Of a stretch of DNA of 40,727 nucleotides, positions 18,965 to 28,849 are shown one piece after another. Origin of the DNA: Rhodospirillaceae bacterium (lineage in GTDB: Bacteria > Pseudomonadota > Alphaproteobacteria > UBA828). The position numbers were made by a program, and so were the translations under genes. The notes below the pieces were generated by a model. It did not search any database and was not told the DNA's origin. It was given only the letters and a program-made list of their open reading frames with translations. The stretch covers positions 1-40,727 of the forward strand of contig PBDG01000011.1 in the NCBI GenBank assembly GCA_002717225.1, in the 5' to 3' direction. Each line of letters begins with the position of its first letter. Position 1 is the first letter of the stretch.

Positions 18965-21900
18965 ATGTCAGAAGAAGAACTTCTCGAGAGCGTTCTGGAC
19001 CGTATCGAAGAGCAAGAGGCGAGATTGCTCGTCTGGGGACTGACGGACACCGCCATTAGTAGGGAAGAACTAATCGAGATTATTTTCCCCTTGCTCGATG
19101 ATGCGTTGGGGCAAGGTTTTGAAGGGTTCCTCGAGACCGAAGACGTCATAAGGGAAATGATCAATCGTTGCCTTCTATTCGAAACGCAAGATGGGCATTA
19201 CGAAGGCTATCGCTCTAGGATGGCAGAAACAGTTCGCTTGCTTTTTTATTTGCGCCAGCTTTTCCCTAAGCATTCTGGTCGAGATGGATGGCAACAAGGG
19301 CGCACACTGGTGTCGGACTTTAGGTTTTCTCGTCGTCAACGGCATTACCCTAAAAGGGATATTGATCCCGCCACGGCCATCAATGACTTAATCAAAGACA
19401 CCTCCTCGCAGACGTTGGAGCGTGCTTTGGAAGTTATGATTCTCAATAGAAGTGAGGATTTCAAGCTCTCCGAGTTTCAGGTGCGTGCGACCCGAAGAAT
19501 CATTTCGGGCATTGGACAAACGTGGTCAACCGGGACTTTGGTTAGTGCCGGCACCGGTAGCGGAAAAACTTTGGCTTTCTATATTCCCGCGCTTGCCCGC
19601 ATCGCTGCACACCTTCTGAGGGATCCACCGGACGATCCGAACTGGGTCAAATGTCTGGCGCTTTATCCACGCACAGAACTCCTCAAAGACCAATTCTCAG
19701 AAATCTACAGCGAAGCTCGGCGTCTTGATCAATTTACCAAAGAAAACCGACGCAAGATTCGCATCGGTGCGTTCTTCGGAGCGACACCACTCAACGCAAA
19801 AACTTTATTGGAGAAGCAGGTTGAGGGCTGGGAGAGAAAGGATGACGGATTTCGCTGCGGTTTTATGGCCTGTCCCGATCGGGATTGTAGCGGTCCACTC
19901 GTCTGGCCAGAAAATGCAATCAGAGAGAACCGGGAAATTCTTATATGCAGCAGTTGTGACTGGGAGATTACGAATGAAGAAGTGTCACTGACACGGCAAA
20001 CTCTTCAAAAAAACCCTCCTGACATTCTTTTCACAACAACTGAGATGCTGAACCAGAGAATGTCTGATAGTTGGTCCCGTCATCTCTTCGGCTTAGGCCC
20101 ATCCGCCTCCCGTCCACCTGAAATGATGCTCCTAGATGAAGTGCATACCTACGCGGGATTTCATGGCGCCCAGGTAGCGTATCTATTGCGGCGTTGGGCT
20201 TACCTAGTCAAATCGCCTGTCACCTTTGTTGGATTGTCCGCCACACTTCGTGACGGCAACAGGTTCTTTGCCCGATTGACGGGATTATTTGAGAAACGGG
20301 TTTTAGAGATTGCGCCAAAACGCGCCGACATGACCTCAGAGGGCACTGAATATTTGTTAGCCCTTAAGGGTGACCCAGTTTCGAAGACTTCTCTGCTCTC
20401 CACGACTATTCAGACAATCATGCTGCTCTCTCGGATGTTGGACCCGGCCCAGGAGCCTAGCCGCGGCTTATTCGGCAAACGGATATTTGCATTTACAGAC
20501 GATATCGACGTTACCAACCGTCTTTATTTTGGAATGCTCGATGCGGAAGGTCGCAAAAATACTGGGGAAGCGGACATGGTCCGCCATCCAAACGGTGGCC
20601 TGGCGCATCTAAGGCAACCACTCATTTCTAGAAGCCGAGAGCACTACGGGCAAAATTGGTCAGCACCCCAGTATATAGGACATGATCTTTCTGCGTGTAA
20701 AGAGATTGGGCGTACCAGTTCACAAGACCCTGGAGTTATTGCCAACCTGGATATCGTCGTCGCAACTGCGTCTCTGGAAGTGGGATTCAATGATCCGTCA
20801 GTTGGTGCCGTAATTCAACACAAGGCCCCGAGAAACACTGCCTCCTTCTTGCAGAGAAAAGGCCGAGCCGGCCGTTCGCGAGAAATGCGACCCTGGACAG
20901 TTCTGGTGCTTTCCGACTATGGCCGTGACCGGCAGGCATATCAGGCCTACGATCATCTCTTTGATCCTGAGTTGGACGTACAGTCTTTACCCCTTGAAAG
21001 CCGTTACATTCAGCACATTCAGACTGTCTATGCTTTGATAGACTATCTCGGACGTCGACTTTCCAGCCATTCAACAAAAGGCAGTGTGTGGACGGATCTT
21101 TCTGGCCCTGCTAACTGGCCCAAAAAACGCACTCGCCAAGAATTTCTTAGTAAAATTCTTACTGAAATTCTCGCAAACGAAAACGCGTCTGAGTCTCTCC
21201 AAAAATACTTGGAAAAAAGCCTCGATATAGATGACGCGGACTGCGAGGCCGTGGTTTGGAAACATCCAAGACCTCTTATGACGACCGTTATTCCTACGGC
21301 ACTTAGGCGATTGAATACCAACTGGAAACGGCATGGGGATGATCGTGACGATTTCTTCATCAAAAATTCTCCCCTCCCAGAGTTTGCACCAGCAAGCCTT
21401 TTTAGCGACCTAAATCTTCCCGAAGTTCGGATTAATCTGCCTTCAGATTGGGATAATTCCCCGGAACGAGATCCTGCTGCTATGCCAATCGCCCAAGCCT
21501 TGCAAACTTTTGCGCCAGGTCGTGTGTCGCGACGATTTGGTGTGGAGCACGCGCGCACTCGTCATTGGATAGCGCCTGAGCCTGAACAAATTAGCGGTGA
21601 AGCGGCACAAGACTTTCCGCTTGAGGGCCGATTTTCCGGCGACTTACTTGGAGAATGGCAGTCTTTGATTGGGGAGGAGATTACCACTCTGCCAGTCTTG
21701 AGACCTTATGAAATCAATCCAGTTCATCCCAGCCAATCGATCCGTGATACATCAAACGCGCGTCTGTTATGGCGCAGTCAGGTCGTGCGGCGCACATCTG
21801 GTAGTAGTCTTTCGCTGCCTAAAAAATCGATGTGGGGGAATGTTATCCAACAGGTGGATGCTTTCACGCACGGCCAGCAAAACCCCATTGAGATGCGTCG

Positions 21901-23545
21901 TTTTGCTGTAGGATCAGTTGCAGATATTCAAAGGAACCAGCAGGAAGGCATAAGAACTCAATTCAACTTCAAGTTTGAAAGCAAGCCGGCTTCTATCGGT
22001 TTTTCGCTCTCGGTAGATGCTCTACGTTTTCAACTATCGATCCCAGCTGAACTAGCCACGTCGTTCGGAGAGGAGACCACCGAAAGATGGAGGTCAATTA
22101 GAACAGCTCGGTTCCATGACTTAGTCCGGAAGGGAGAGAACCTATCGGACGTAGACAATCCTTTTTTGAGACAATGGCTTGGATCGATTTGCTTTTCGGC
22201 GCTTACGTACGAAGCCATTAGCCAAAATATTAATCTTTCTGAGGCTGCAGCAAAATTTGAGGCGGGGCAGTCAAGCATTACCTATTCCGAGGTATTAAGC
22301 TCGATTTTTCAATCTCCTCTCACTGGCGATGATGATGAAGATTCCGAAATCGACACTGTTATCAATCCAGATAGGCTCCGAGAGGAATTAGAGGTTCTTC
22401 TGAACGATAACAAGGTCAAGAAGGGCCTGCAGATTACAGCCGAGGTTCTTTGGAATCCGATTGATGCTTCGTGGTATGATTGGCTGGCTCAGCGTTATAA
22501 GACCACTATTGCAGCGGCAGCTTTCACAGCTATTGGCAACCTTTGCCCAGACATGAATGCAGATGGTCTGGTCGTTGATGTTGACCCGGGACCGCGTGCT
22601 CCTGACGATGTTGAACCTAAGTCGAATGCCGCGCAGGAAATTTGGATCTCTGAAACTGCGCCCGGCGGGACCGGGCACATCGAAGAGTTCATTCGTCGAT
22701 TTTCAGAAGACCCACGCCGCTTTTCCTCGCTTCTTACCGCGTCTCTCCATCAGAGCGAGCAGCAGTTGGTTGATTCCCAACTTTGCAAATTGCTGCGTGA
22801 ACTTGCAAGCGCAGGTCCAAACTCAGAACTGAGTACTGCGGTTGCAGATCTTCGTAACGCGCAAACCGCACAAAAGACGGAGGAACTTCTACAGCAGTTA
22901 CGAAAAACCCTCAGGAAACATAACTTCATCCAATTCCACGGTTTTTCAACGGCTGTTAGTTACAGAATTTTGCGCTCAGGCAGTTCAATAGAATCCGACA
23001 GGTTCCTTCACCGGGTTGTGTCTTTCTGGAATGCGCAAGAGTCACGGTTAGGAATCGAATTAGATTCGAGAACCATCGCGTACTGCCATAGTCACGACAA
23101 CCATGTCGACAACATGTTGACGACTGCGGGTTTTATACTGCCAGGAGAACCTCGAGAAAATTGGCGGTTCAATATGATCTCCGGAATGCTCTGGCCCCGC
23201 GGATCGATAAATCGCCGAAAAGGATTGGATCTATATAACCCGTTCGCCGATCTGGGTGATGCTGAACCACTGCTAGTATCGAGGTATTTGGTGAACCGAG
23301 CCGAACGAATTTCTGTAGCAAGTGAGAATTGGAAGGAAAGAGCCATCGACGCATTGTCAAAGTCAGGCATTGTGACACTCGTTTGTGAAACGGATAATGC
23401 AGACAAACTGGCAAACTCGGTCAATTTTTTCGCCACTAACCCCATTCCGGACGAGTATCTGTCGGTCTTTGCTCGGCTAGAATCGGTTAGGCGAACTGGT
23501 TCACTTTATGAAGTAAACCTCGAATTAGCTGAGGTCGCACAGTAA
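18965..23545 (+). CDS. dpdJ: Large DExH-box helicase DpdJ
   Basis: SAGTGSGKTLAFYIPALARI, MMLLDEVHTYAGFHGAQVAYLLRRW, GLSATLRDG, VATASLEVGFNDPSVGAVIQHKAPRNTASFLQRKGRAGRS. In-frame TTG at 18962 is an alternative start. Confidence 0.85.
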   Translation: MSEEELLESVLDRIEEQEARLLVWGLTDTAISREELIEIIFPLLDDALGQGFEGFLETEDVIREMINRCLLFETQDGHYEGYRSRMAETVRLLFYLRQLFPKHSGRDGWQQGRTLVSDFRFSRRQRHYPKRDIDPATAINDLIKDTSSQTLERALEVMILNRSEDFKLSEFQVRATRRIISGIGQTWSTGTLVSAGTGSGKTLAFYIPALARIAAHLLRDPPDDPNWVKCLALYPRTELLKDQFSEIYSEARRLDQFTKENRRKIRIGAFFGATPLNAKTLLEKQVEGWERKDDGFRCGFMACPDRDCSGPLVWPENAIRENREILICSSCDWEITNEEVSLTRQTLQKNPPDILFTTTEMLNQRMSDSWSRHLFGLGPSASRPPEMMLLDEVHTYAGFHGAQVAYLLRRWAYLVKSPVTFVGLSATLRDGNRFFARLTGLFEKRVLEIAPKRADMTSEGTEYLLALKGDPVSKTSLLSTTIQTIMLLSRMLDPAQEPSRGLFGKRIFAFTDDIDVTNRLYFGMLDAEGRKNTGEADMVRHPNGGLAHLRQPLISRSREHYGQNWSAPQYIGHDLSACKEIGRTSSQDPGVIANLDIVVATASLEVGFNDPSVGAVIQHKAPRNTASFLQRKGRAGRSREMRPWTVLVLSDYGRDRQAYQAYDHLFDPELDVQSLPLESRYIQHIQTVYALIDYLGRRLSSHSTKGSVWTDLSGPANWPKKRTRQEFLSKILTEILANENASESLQKYLEKSLDIDDADCEAVVWKHPRPLMTTVIPTALRRLNTNWKRHGDDRDDFFIKNSPLPEFAPASLFSDLNLPEVRINLPSDWDNSPERDPAAMPIAQALQTFAPGRVSRRFGVEHARTRHWIAPEPEQISGEAAQDFPLEGRFSGDLLGEWQSLIGEEITTLPVLRPYEINPVHPSQSIRDTSNARLLWRSQVVRRTSGSSLSLPKKSMWGNVIQQVDAFTHGQQNPIEMRRFAVGSVADIQRNQQEGIRTQFNFKFESKPASIGFSLSVDALRFQLSIPAELATSFGEETTERWRSIRTARFHDLVRKGENLSDVDNPFLRQWLGSICFSALTYEAISQNINLSEAAAKFEAGQSSITYSEVLSSIFQSPLTGDDDEDSEIDTVINPDRLREELEVLLNDNKVKKGLQITAEVLWNPIDASWYDWLAQRYKTTIAAAAFTAIGNLCPDMNADGLVVDVDPGPRAPDDVEPKSNAAQEIWISETAPGGTGHIEEFIRRFSEDPRRFSSLLTASLHQSEQQLVDSQLCKLLRELASAGPNSELSTAVADLRNAQTAQKTEELLQQLRKTLRKHNFIQFHGFSTAVSYRILRSGSSIESDRFLHRVVSFWNAQESRLGIELDSRTIAYCHSHDNHVDNMLTTAGFILPGEPRENWRFNMISGMLWPRGSINRRKGLDLYNPFADLGDAEPLLVSRYLVNRAERISVASENWKERAIDALSKSGIVTLVCETDNADKLANSVNFFATNPIPDEYLSVFARLESVRRTGSLYEVNLELAEVAQ

Positions 23546-24096
23546 TGCCTGTTGAGTCTTATAAGCTGCGGCGCATTTTTAAGAGTTCTTCAACGGGTCC
23601 CGCGGTCATCAAAGAACTTCTACAATTGATGTTTCTTTCCGAATTGCTCGCGCCGTCCGAGCGAATTTGGATAGTGAGTCCCTGGATCAGTGACGTTCCA
23701 ATTCTAGATAATCGCTCAGGTAGTTTTGATGTGATGAACCCTGAGTGGCATAGACGGGAGATCCGCCTAAGCGATTTGGCGCTACAAGTAATGACAAGCG
23801 GAACAAAACTTATTCTCGTAACTCGGCCGGACGAACATAATCTCACGTTCTTGGAACAACTGTGTGGGCGGGCCGAAGAAGCGTCATTGCGGCAAGAACT
23901 CACCTTTGTCCAAAGAGGGTCGCTCCATACGAAAGGTATCTTAACGAACACCGGACTTCTTCTTGGTTCGATGAACCTAACGTTCCATGGCTTTGAACTT
24001 AACGATGAAGTTATTGAATACGATACGGAACCCCAGCGCATTTCCGAAGCACGACAATCGTTCCACGATTATGAAGAGGCCACAGAGAATGATTGA
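23545..24096 (+). CDS. dpdK: Phospholipase D-like nuclease DpdK
   Basis: One HxK(x)n motif: GSLHTKGILTNTGLLLGSMNLTFHGFELNDEVIEYD; start overlaps dpdJ stop by 1 nt (TAATG). Confidence 0.83.
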   Translation: MPVESYKLRRIFKSSSTGPAVIKELLQLMFLSELLAPSERIWIVSPWISDVPILDNRSGSFDVMNPEWHRREIRLSDLALQVMTSGTKLILVTRPDEHNLTFLEQLCGRAEEASLRQELTFVQRGSLHTKGILTNTGLLLGSMNLTFHGFELNDEVIEYDTEPQRISEARQSFHDYEEATEND

Positions 24097-26368
24097 GGTA
24101 AGTTCGGCAAATGAGGCTTGGCTTTCAAAGTTTTTCTCTGGTCGCAACAGGCTTCACTGGGAACAGTTGAAATCAAGCACACCTCCGGAACCTTGGTTCG
24201 CGAAGGTGAATGGTTGGATTGTACTCCTTGAAGAGGGCGATAAGGCCGTTCCCATATGCCTCCCTTGCTTAGCGGAAGATGGATCCGTTCAATGGTATGC
24301 TGGTGCTAGAACGCCGCAAGGTTCTCACGCCTTATCAGACGAGTTGCGTGCCTTCGTCGGACCTTCGTTTTCAGATTACAACGACCGACCTCACGATATT
24401 GATCCTGCTGATCCTCAAGATTCGGCGATGGAAGATGCCTTTATTGGGCCTGTTTTCAGAATCGAGGTTCGTGGCCGGGAAGGGGTTGCCAAGTTAAATA
24501 ACTCAATTGCCCTCTATCAGTCATTGTTGAAACGTCGCCCATCATCACTAAAGGCTGCCATTCGTCCTTTTGGTATCGTTCGTAGCTTGTTTGATCGAGC
24601 CATTTCGGCGGGTGATGAAGATGAGGCTCGTCTGCTTCTCACAGAGATGAAAAATAGTGGAAGGCTCACACCCGAAAATCGGAATTTTTTAGAAGTCCGT
24701 TTACTCGCTGGATTAGGGCTTTGGCGCGAACTCGTTGTAGAGAGTAATCGCCTGAGGGCTCTCACTGACTTCCGCTTACCACCAATGGTGGTCAGGGATG
24801 TTTCCGAGGCTTTCTATAGGTTCTATGTTGAATCCTTCGAACAGAAAGGTGGTTTGGAAGCTTGTTTAGAAGTTCTGCGAACTTCGTCCATGATGCAGTT
24901 TGACCAGCTATTCTCCCTACGCCACAACATCCAACATCTGACTGTTATTAAGACCTTCTTGTTGCGTGAGTTGTTGCAGGACCCAATCGATCTCGTATAC
25001 GCTGAAACACTTTTCGCGGACCTTAATAACCGTGACGGTACGCCGTTGGTTCGTGAAATTTCAGAATTTCTGGAAGCAAAGAAGGCGAGTTCCGAAGACA
25101 CGGATCTCCGTGCTAAAGCGGAAACGGCCTTTACGGATCGTGACTTTGATAAAGCTATGGCGCTCTACCTCCAAGCGCCCGCAGACCTCAAATCGATCCT
25201 TTCCTTGATCGCCTGCGCTCGGTTTTCCGCAGATGGGAAGTCTGCTCGTACCGTTCTTGACTTCGTTTCTATGCAATCGGGAATTGATTTAAATGAAGAG
25301 ACCGAAAAGGCACTCGAGGCACTTGAGGTCCAAGCGGGTTCTGTTCCCAAGCCAGTAGCCCTCCCCATTTCAGGTGAAACTTCCCCAGCAACCGAACCCT
25401 CGGACTGGCTTAGTTGGGCCAAATGGGTTGTGGAGGGCGCTGATAAGGGTATAGCTGTTGACCTCCTTCGTCGGAACTCAGATGCCTGGCCTATAGACCA
25501 ATTTTGTCAGGATCTCACGAAAGTTGCCGCCTTCACGGATTTGCTAGAAAACGCTAGCGGCAATGCAGAACAAACCTTCGAAATTGTATTCGATGAAATA
25601 TTTCAACGCTTCCTTCTGAATTTTGAAACACCTCCCCCTTCATTGAAACCGCTGTACCGTGTCCTCTTGTTTCTCTTGGTTGCATCATCGGGCCTTACCC
25701 GAAATGACCTGAGTGTTGTGATGCAACTAACTTCGAGCCTCCTGGATATTGGTCTAACTCAAGGCGAATATGACGAACTCATCGATCTGTTGGTCGATCT
25801 ATTTGAGAACGAAAAGGCTATCAGTTCCCTCGACTGGGCTTTGGATTTGACGGAGAGCCTTGTTCTGGAACGTTGCCAAAATGAGGAAGCGCGCCTCAGA
25901 TTCTTCACGAATGTATCCTCATTTGTTCAGCAGTGGGTTCGTCGTATTTCGAAAAGTCAAAGACATTCTGTCGAGACGCTGCACCATGACTTTGGCATTG
26001 AGTTGCCCGAGGTTTTGAGAACACCTGCTACGAATGACCAACAGGTTGAGGCAGACCCTGTATCAGTTCGACTAGCTGGTAAGCGGATAGCGATCTACAC
26101 GCTGACTGAACCGGCAGCAATAAGGGCGCGCGATAATCTGAAAGCTCTAGCGCCTGAGGTTGAGATTTTCCTAAACAGCGATCATGATTGCAGCCGAAAC
26201 CTCTCGTCCTTGGCCAAGTCGGTTGACATATTTGTATTTGTTTGGAAAAGCGCCAAACACCAGGCGTTCTACTGTGTGAAGCAACACCGACCACCAGAGC
26301 TTCCTCTGGTACAACCGACAGGTGGAGGAAGTTCGAGCATCACTTCTGCGGTGCTCAAATGCATATAG
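24089..26368 (+). CDS. Candidate DpdD-like protein with DUF2325-like C-terminal region
   Basis: In-frame ATG at 24089 (MIEVSSANEAWLSKFF...) overlaps the dpdK stop and gives 759 aa; ORF-track start at 23987 is buried in dpdK. DpdD is the expected member not otherwise accounted for; assigned by position and elimination. Confidence 0.55.
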   Translation: MIEVSSANEAWLSKFFSGRNRLHWEQLKSSTPPEPWFAKVNGWIVLLEEGDKAVPICLPCLAEDGSVQWYAGARTPQGSHALSDELRAFVGPSFSDYNDRPHDIDPADPQDSAMEDAFIGPVFRIEVRGREGVAKLNNSIALYQSLLKRRPSSLKAAIRPFGIVRSLFDRAISAGDEDEARLLLTEMKNSGRLTPENRNFLEVRLLAGLGLWRELVVESNRLRALTDFRLPPMVVRDVSEAFYRFYVESFEQKGGLEACLEVLRTSSMMQFDQLFSLRHNIQHLTVIKTFLLRELLQDPIDLVYAETLFADLNNRDGTPLVREISEFLEAKKASSEDTDLRAKAETAFTDRDFDKAMALYLQAPADLKSILSLIACARFSADGKSARTVLDFVSMQSGIDLNEETEKALEALEVQAGSVPKPVALPISGETSPATEPSDWLSWAKWVVEGADKGIAVDLLRRNSDAWPIDQFCQDLTKVAAFTDLLENASGNAEQTFEIVFDEIFQRFLLNFETPPPSLKPLYRVLLFLLVASSGLTRNDLSVVMQLTSSLLDIGLTQGEYDELIDLLVDLFENEKAISSLDWALDLTESLVLERCQNEEARLRFFTNVSSFVQQWVRRISKSQRHSVETLHHDFGIELPEVLRTPATNDQQVEADPVSVRLAGKRIAIYTLTEPAAIRARDNLKALAPEVEIFLNSDHDCSRNLSSLAKSVDIFVFVWKSAKHQAFYCVKQHRPPELPLVQPTGGGSSSITSAVLKCI

Positions 26369-26488
26369 CTTTAATGACCTTACCCCCAATTTTGTTCCCT
26401 CTCAGAAGATAGTTCTGTTGTCTTATCCCCCTATAACAAATCCACGCCATATTGAAATTGATCTGGCGTCAGGCAGAAACATTGAGAA

Positions 26489-26554
26489 ATCCTGCCGTAC
26501 AACCAGCACTAGCGACGCGACCTACTAAAATTGGCGTAAGCGACACGGCAGGAT
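26489..26554. repeat. Inverted repeat with perfect 10-bp arms (ATCCTGCCGT / ACGGCAGGAT) downstream of the dpd operon
   Basis: Arms read directly at 26489-26498 and 26545-26554; 46-nt spacer. Confidence 0.7.
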
Positions 26555-26734
26555 AGGAAAGTCTCAGCTTCAGAAATTCAGGGGTCTCGAGAACGAGAGC
26601 ATCGATTGCCTAAAACCGAAGGTCTGACCGTTGCCTATTTACGTCAGGCTTTAATCCATGTAAGCCAGAAACTCTGATCATCCGAGCGGCGAACTTTCAG
26701 AACGAAGACAAATCAAAGCGATAAATTATGTGGC

Positions 26735-28375
26735 TCAAGGCAGGTGGTGTGGCGCTGGGATCACATTCCCCACGATGAGATCGGCCGCCTTTTCCGCAAT
26801 CATCACCACGGCTGCGTTAATGTTGCCGCGCACCAAGGTGGGCATGACCGAGGCATCAACTACCCGAAGACCCGTTACTCCGCGCACTTTCAACTCGCTA
26901 TCCACCACCGCCATTTCCTCACCCTTGCCGCCCATGCGACAGGTGCCAAGGGGATGATGCACAGTTATCGCTGTATTGCGGATAGTCTCGTCAAGATCAT
27001 CGTCCGAGGTCTTGTCGCTGCCCGGCAAGATCTCCTCGGCAATAAAGGAAGCCATTGGTTTCTGAGCCGCGATATCGCGGGCAAGTCGCATGCCGGCGCG
27101 GAGGGTTCGCCAATCGGAGTCATGAGCCATGAAGTTCTGACGGATGAGGGGATGCTTTGTTGGGTCGGCCGAAGAAAGGCTGACCGTCCCTCGACTTTCA
27201 GGCTGAAGCATGACGAGGCGGGTGGCGAAGCCATCGTCGAAGGGCTGCTTGAATGGCCTAAAATACGGCCAGGCTCCCAGCGGGGCGGCTGTAAAAAGAT
27301 ATTGCAGGTCTGGCAGCGTGACATCAGGACCGCTTCTGAGGAACGCTGTAACACCGCCCGGGACGTCCGATGCGAAGCCACTGCCGAAGAGATAAGCCGT
27401 CACGAGCGCGCGAATGATGCGGTCTGCGCGCATATGACGATGGAAAGGTCCGGGCTCCCGTCTCCGATACATGAGGACGACCGAAACGTGATCACGCAGA
27501 TTCTTCCCTACACCGGGCAGCGCAACCGCGATCGGAATATCCAACGCTTTGAGTTCGTCCGCATCGCCAATACCCGACAGCATGAGCAATTGTGGAGTAT
27601 TTATCACGCCGCTGGACAGTATCACCTCGCGCGCCGCGCGAACGTTATAGACCTGCCCCCTTGTGATATATTCAATACCCACTGCCGCGTCACCTTCCAG
27701 GGTAACGCGGGTGGTAAGCGCTTTTGTAACAACAGTAAGATTTTTTCGCCGGAGTACCGGACTTAAGTAGGCAGTGGCACCGCTCGACCGCCGGCCACCA
27801 CGAATCGTCATCTGCAGCCGGGCAAAGCCTTCTTGCTTGGCACCGTTATAATCCTCGGTCCAACCATGGCCAGCTGCCTTGCCAGCATCGGCAAAAGCTT
27901 CAATCAAAGGATCCTGATAACGGCAAAACTGAGTGCCGAGAGGCCCAGAGCCGCCACGATAATCGCCAGCCCCACCTTCCCAACATTCCTGTCTTTGAAA
28001 ATAGGGCAGAACATCGCCATATGCCCAACCATCAAGGCCAGACGCAGCCCAGCCATCGTAATCTGCCCGATTGCCACGCACATAGGCCATAGCGTTAGTC
28101 GACGAAGAACCTCCTATAACCTTGCCGCGAGCGCATTCCACTCGGCGGCCCGCGACATTCTCCTCTGGCTCGCAGAAATAACCCCAATCGTGCAGCCGCC
28201 CCTGGAGGATTTTGCCCCAGCCGAGAGGAATGTGAATCCAGGGGTCACGGTCCCAGCCACCGGCTTCAACCAACAGTACGCGGGTGGCGGAATCTGCAGA
28301 AAGCCGATTGGCTAAAGTGCAGCCCGCCGAACCCGCCCCGACGATCACATAATCGTACTCCCGGACGCCGCTCAA
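26735..28375 (-). CDS. GMC-family FAD oxidoreductase, candidate 4-pyridoxic acid dehydrogenase
   Basis: [41 protein letters not shown] and C-terminal [10 protein letters not shown]; role inferred from surrounding B6-degradation genes. Confidence 0.72.
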   Translation of the reverse strand: MSGVREYDYVIVGAGSAGCTLANRLSADSATRVLLVEAGGWDRDPWIHIPLGWGKILQGRLHDWGYFCEPEENVAGRRVECARGKVIGGSSSTNAMAYVRGNRADYDGWAASGLDGWAYGDVLPYFQRQECWEGGAGDYRGGSGPLGTQFCRYQDPLIEAFADAGKAAGHGWTEDYNGAKQEGFARLQMTIRGGRRSSGATAYLSPVLRRKNLTVVTKALTTRVTLEGDAAVGIEYITRGQVYNVRAAREVILSSGVINTPQLLMLSGIGDADELKALDIPIAVALPGVGKNLRDHVSVVLMYRRREPGPFHRHMRADRIIRALVTAYLFGSGFASDVPGGVTAFLRSGPDVTLPDLQYLFTAAPLGAWPYFRPFKQPFDDGFATRLVMLQPESRGTVSLSSADPTKHPLIRQNFMAHDSDWRTLRAGMRLARDIAAQKPMASFIAEEILPGSDKTSDDDLDETIRNTAITVHHPLGTCRMGGKGEEMAVVDSELKVRGVTGLRVVDASVMPTLVRGNINAAVVMIAEKAADLIVGNVIPAPHHLP

Positions 28376-28779
28376 TGTAATTTCCCAATCACAATTCGTA
28401 GTTCCGTAGTCTTACCAGATCGCAAGCCCGTAAGATCAAGATCGATGCGTGTCTCGCTCCAAGCACCGGAATGGCCACACAGTATATTTTCGATCGCCAT
28501 AGACCGTCCTCCTGTATGCCGAAAGATCAGGGCCCCCTGATCCATATCCCGGTCGAGCGCAATGATTAGCTCTCCCCCCGGTAAGATCGGTGCAATATCC
28601 TGCGTGACAAAATGAGCAAGCACAAGCTGGCAGCGGAGGGGAGACCCAACATTGTTATGGATCTCGAGTCGAACCGCTGTGCGCGGTCCTTTGAACTCAC
28701 CGGCAGACACATGCGCCGATACCGCCATGAAGAAGAAGGCGACAAGCACAATAAATTTTGCGATTGGAAGAAACGGCAT
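28372..28779 (-). CDS. Small exported protein of unknown function, translationally coupled to the GMC dehydrogenase
   Basis: From the ATG at 28779: [29 protein letters not shown]... signal-peptide-like N-terminus; 4-nt overlap with the 26735..28375 start. The longer 231-aa ORF start is unlikely because it is antisense to the AA_synth gene. Confidence 0.65.
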   Translation of the reverse strand: MPFLPIAKFIVLVAFFFMAVSAHVSAGEFKGPRTAVRLEIHNNVGSPLRCQLVLAHFVTQDIAPILPGGELIIALDRDMDQGALIFRHTGGRSMAIENILCGHSGAWSETRIDLDLTGLRSGKTTELRIVIGKLH

Positions 28780-28849
28780 ATGACTTACAAAAGCTGATAG
28801 TCTTAATGATGATTGTAACAGCCGCGCAACGGCAAGGGGAGAAACTAAG

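Noticed and set aside
21043-21558. 171-aa minus-strand ORF inside dpdJ
   Set aside because: Antisense to a continuous helicase frame; low-complexity Arg/Ser-rich sequence.
26489-26554. Possible tRNA (7-bp acceptor-like TCCTGCC/GGCAGGA arms about 64 nt apart)
   Set aside because: No T-loop consensus (TTC), no anticodon arm or D-arm pattern; kept only as an inverted repeat.
26744-27766. 340-aa plus-strand ORF
   Set aside because: Fully antisense to the well-supported GMC dehydrogenase; composition typical of shadow ORFs.
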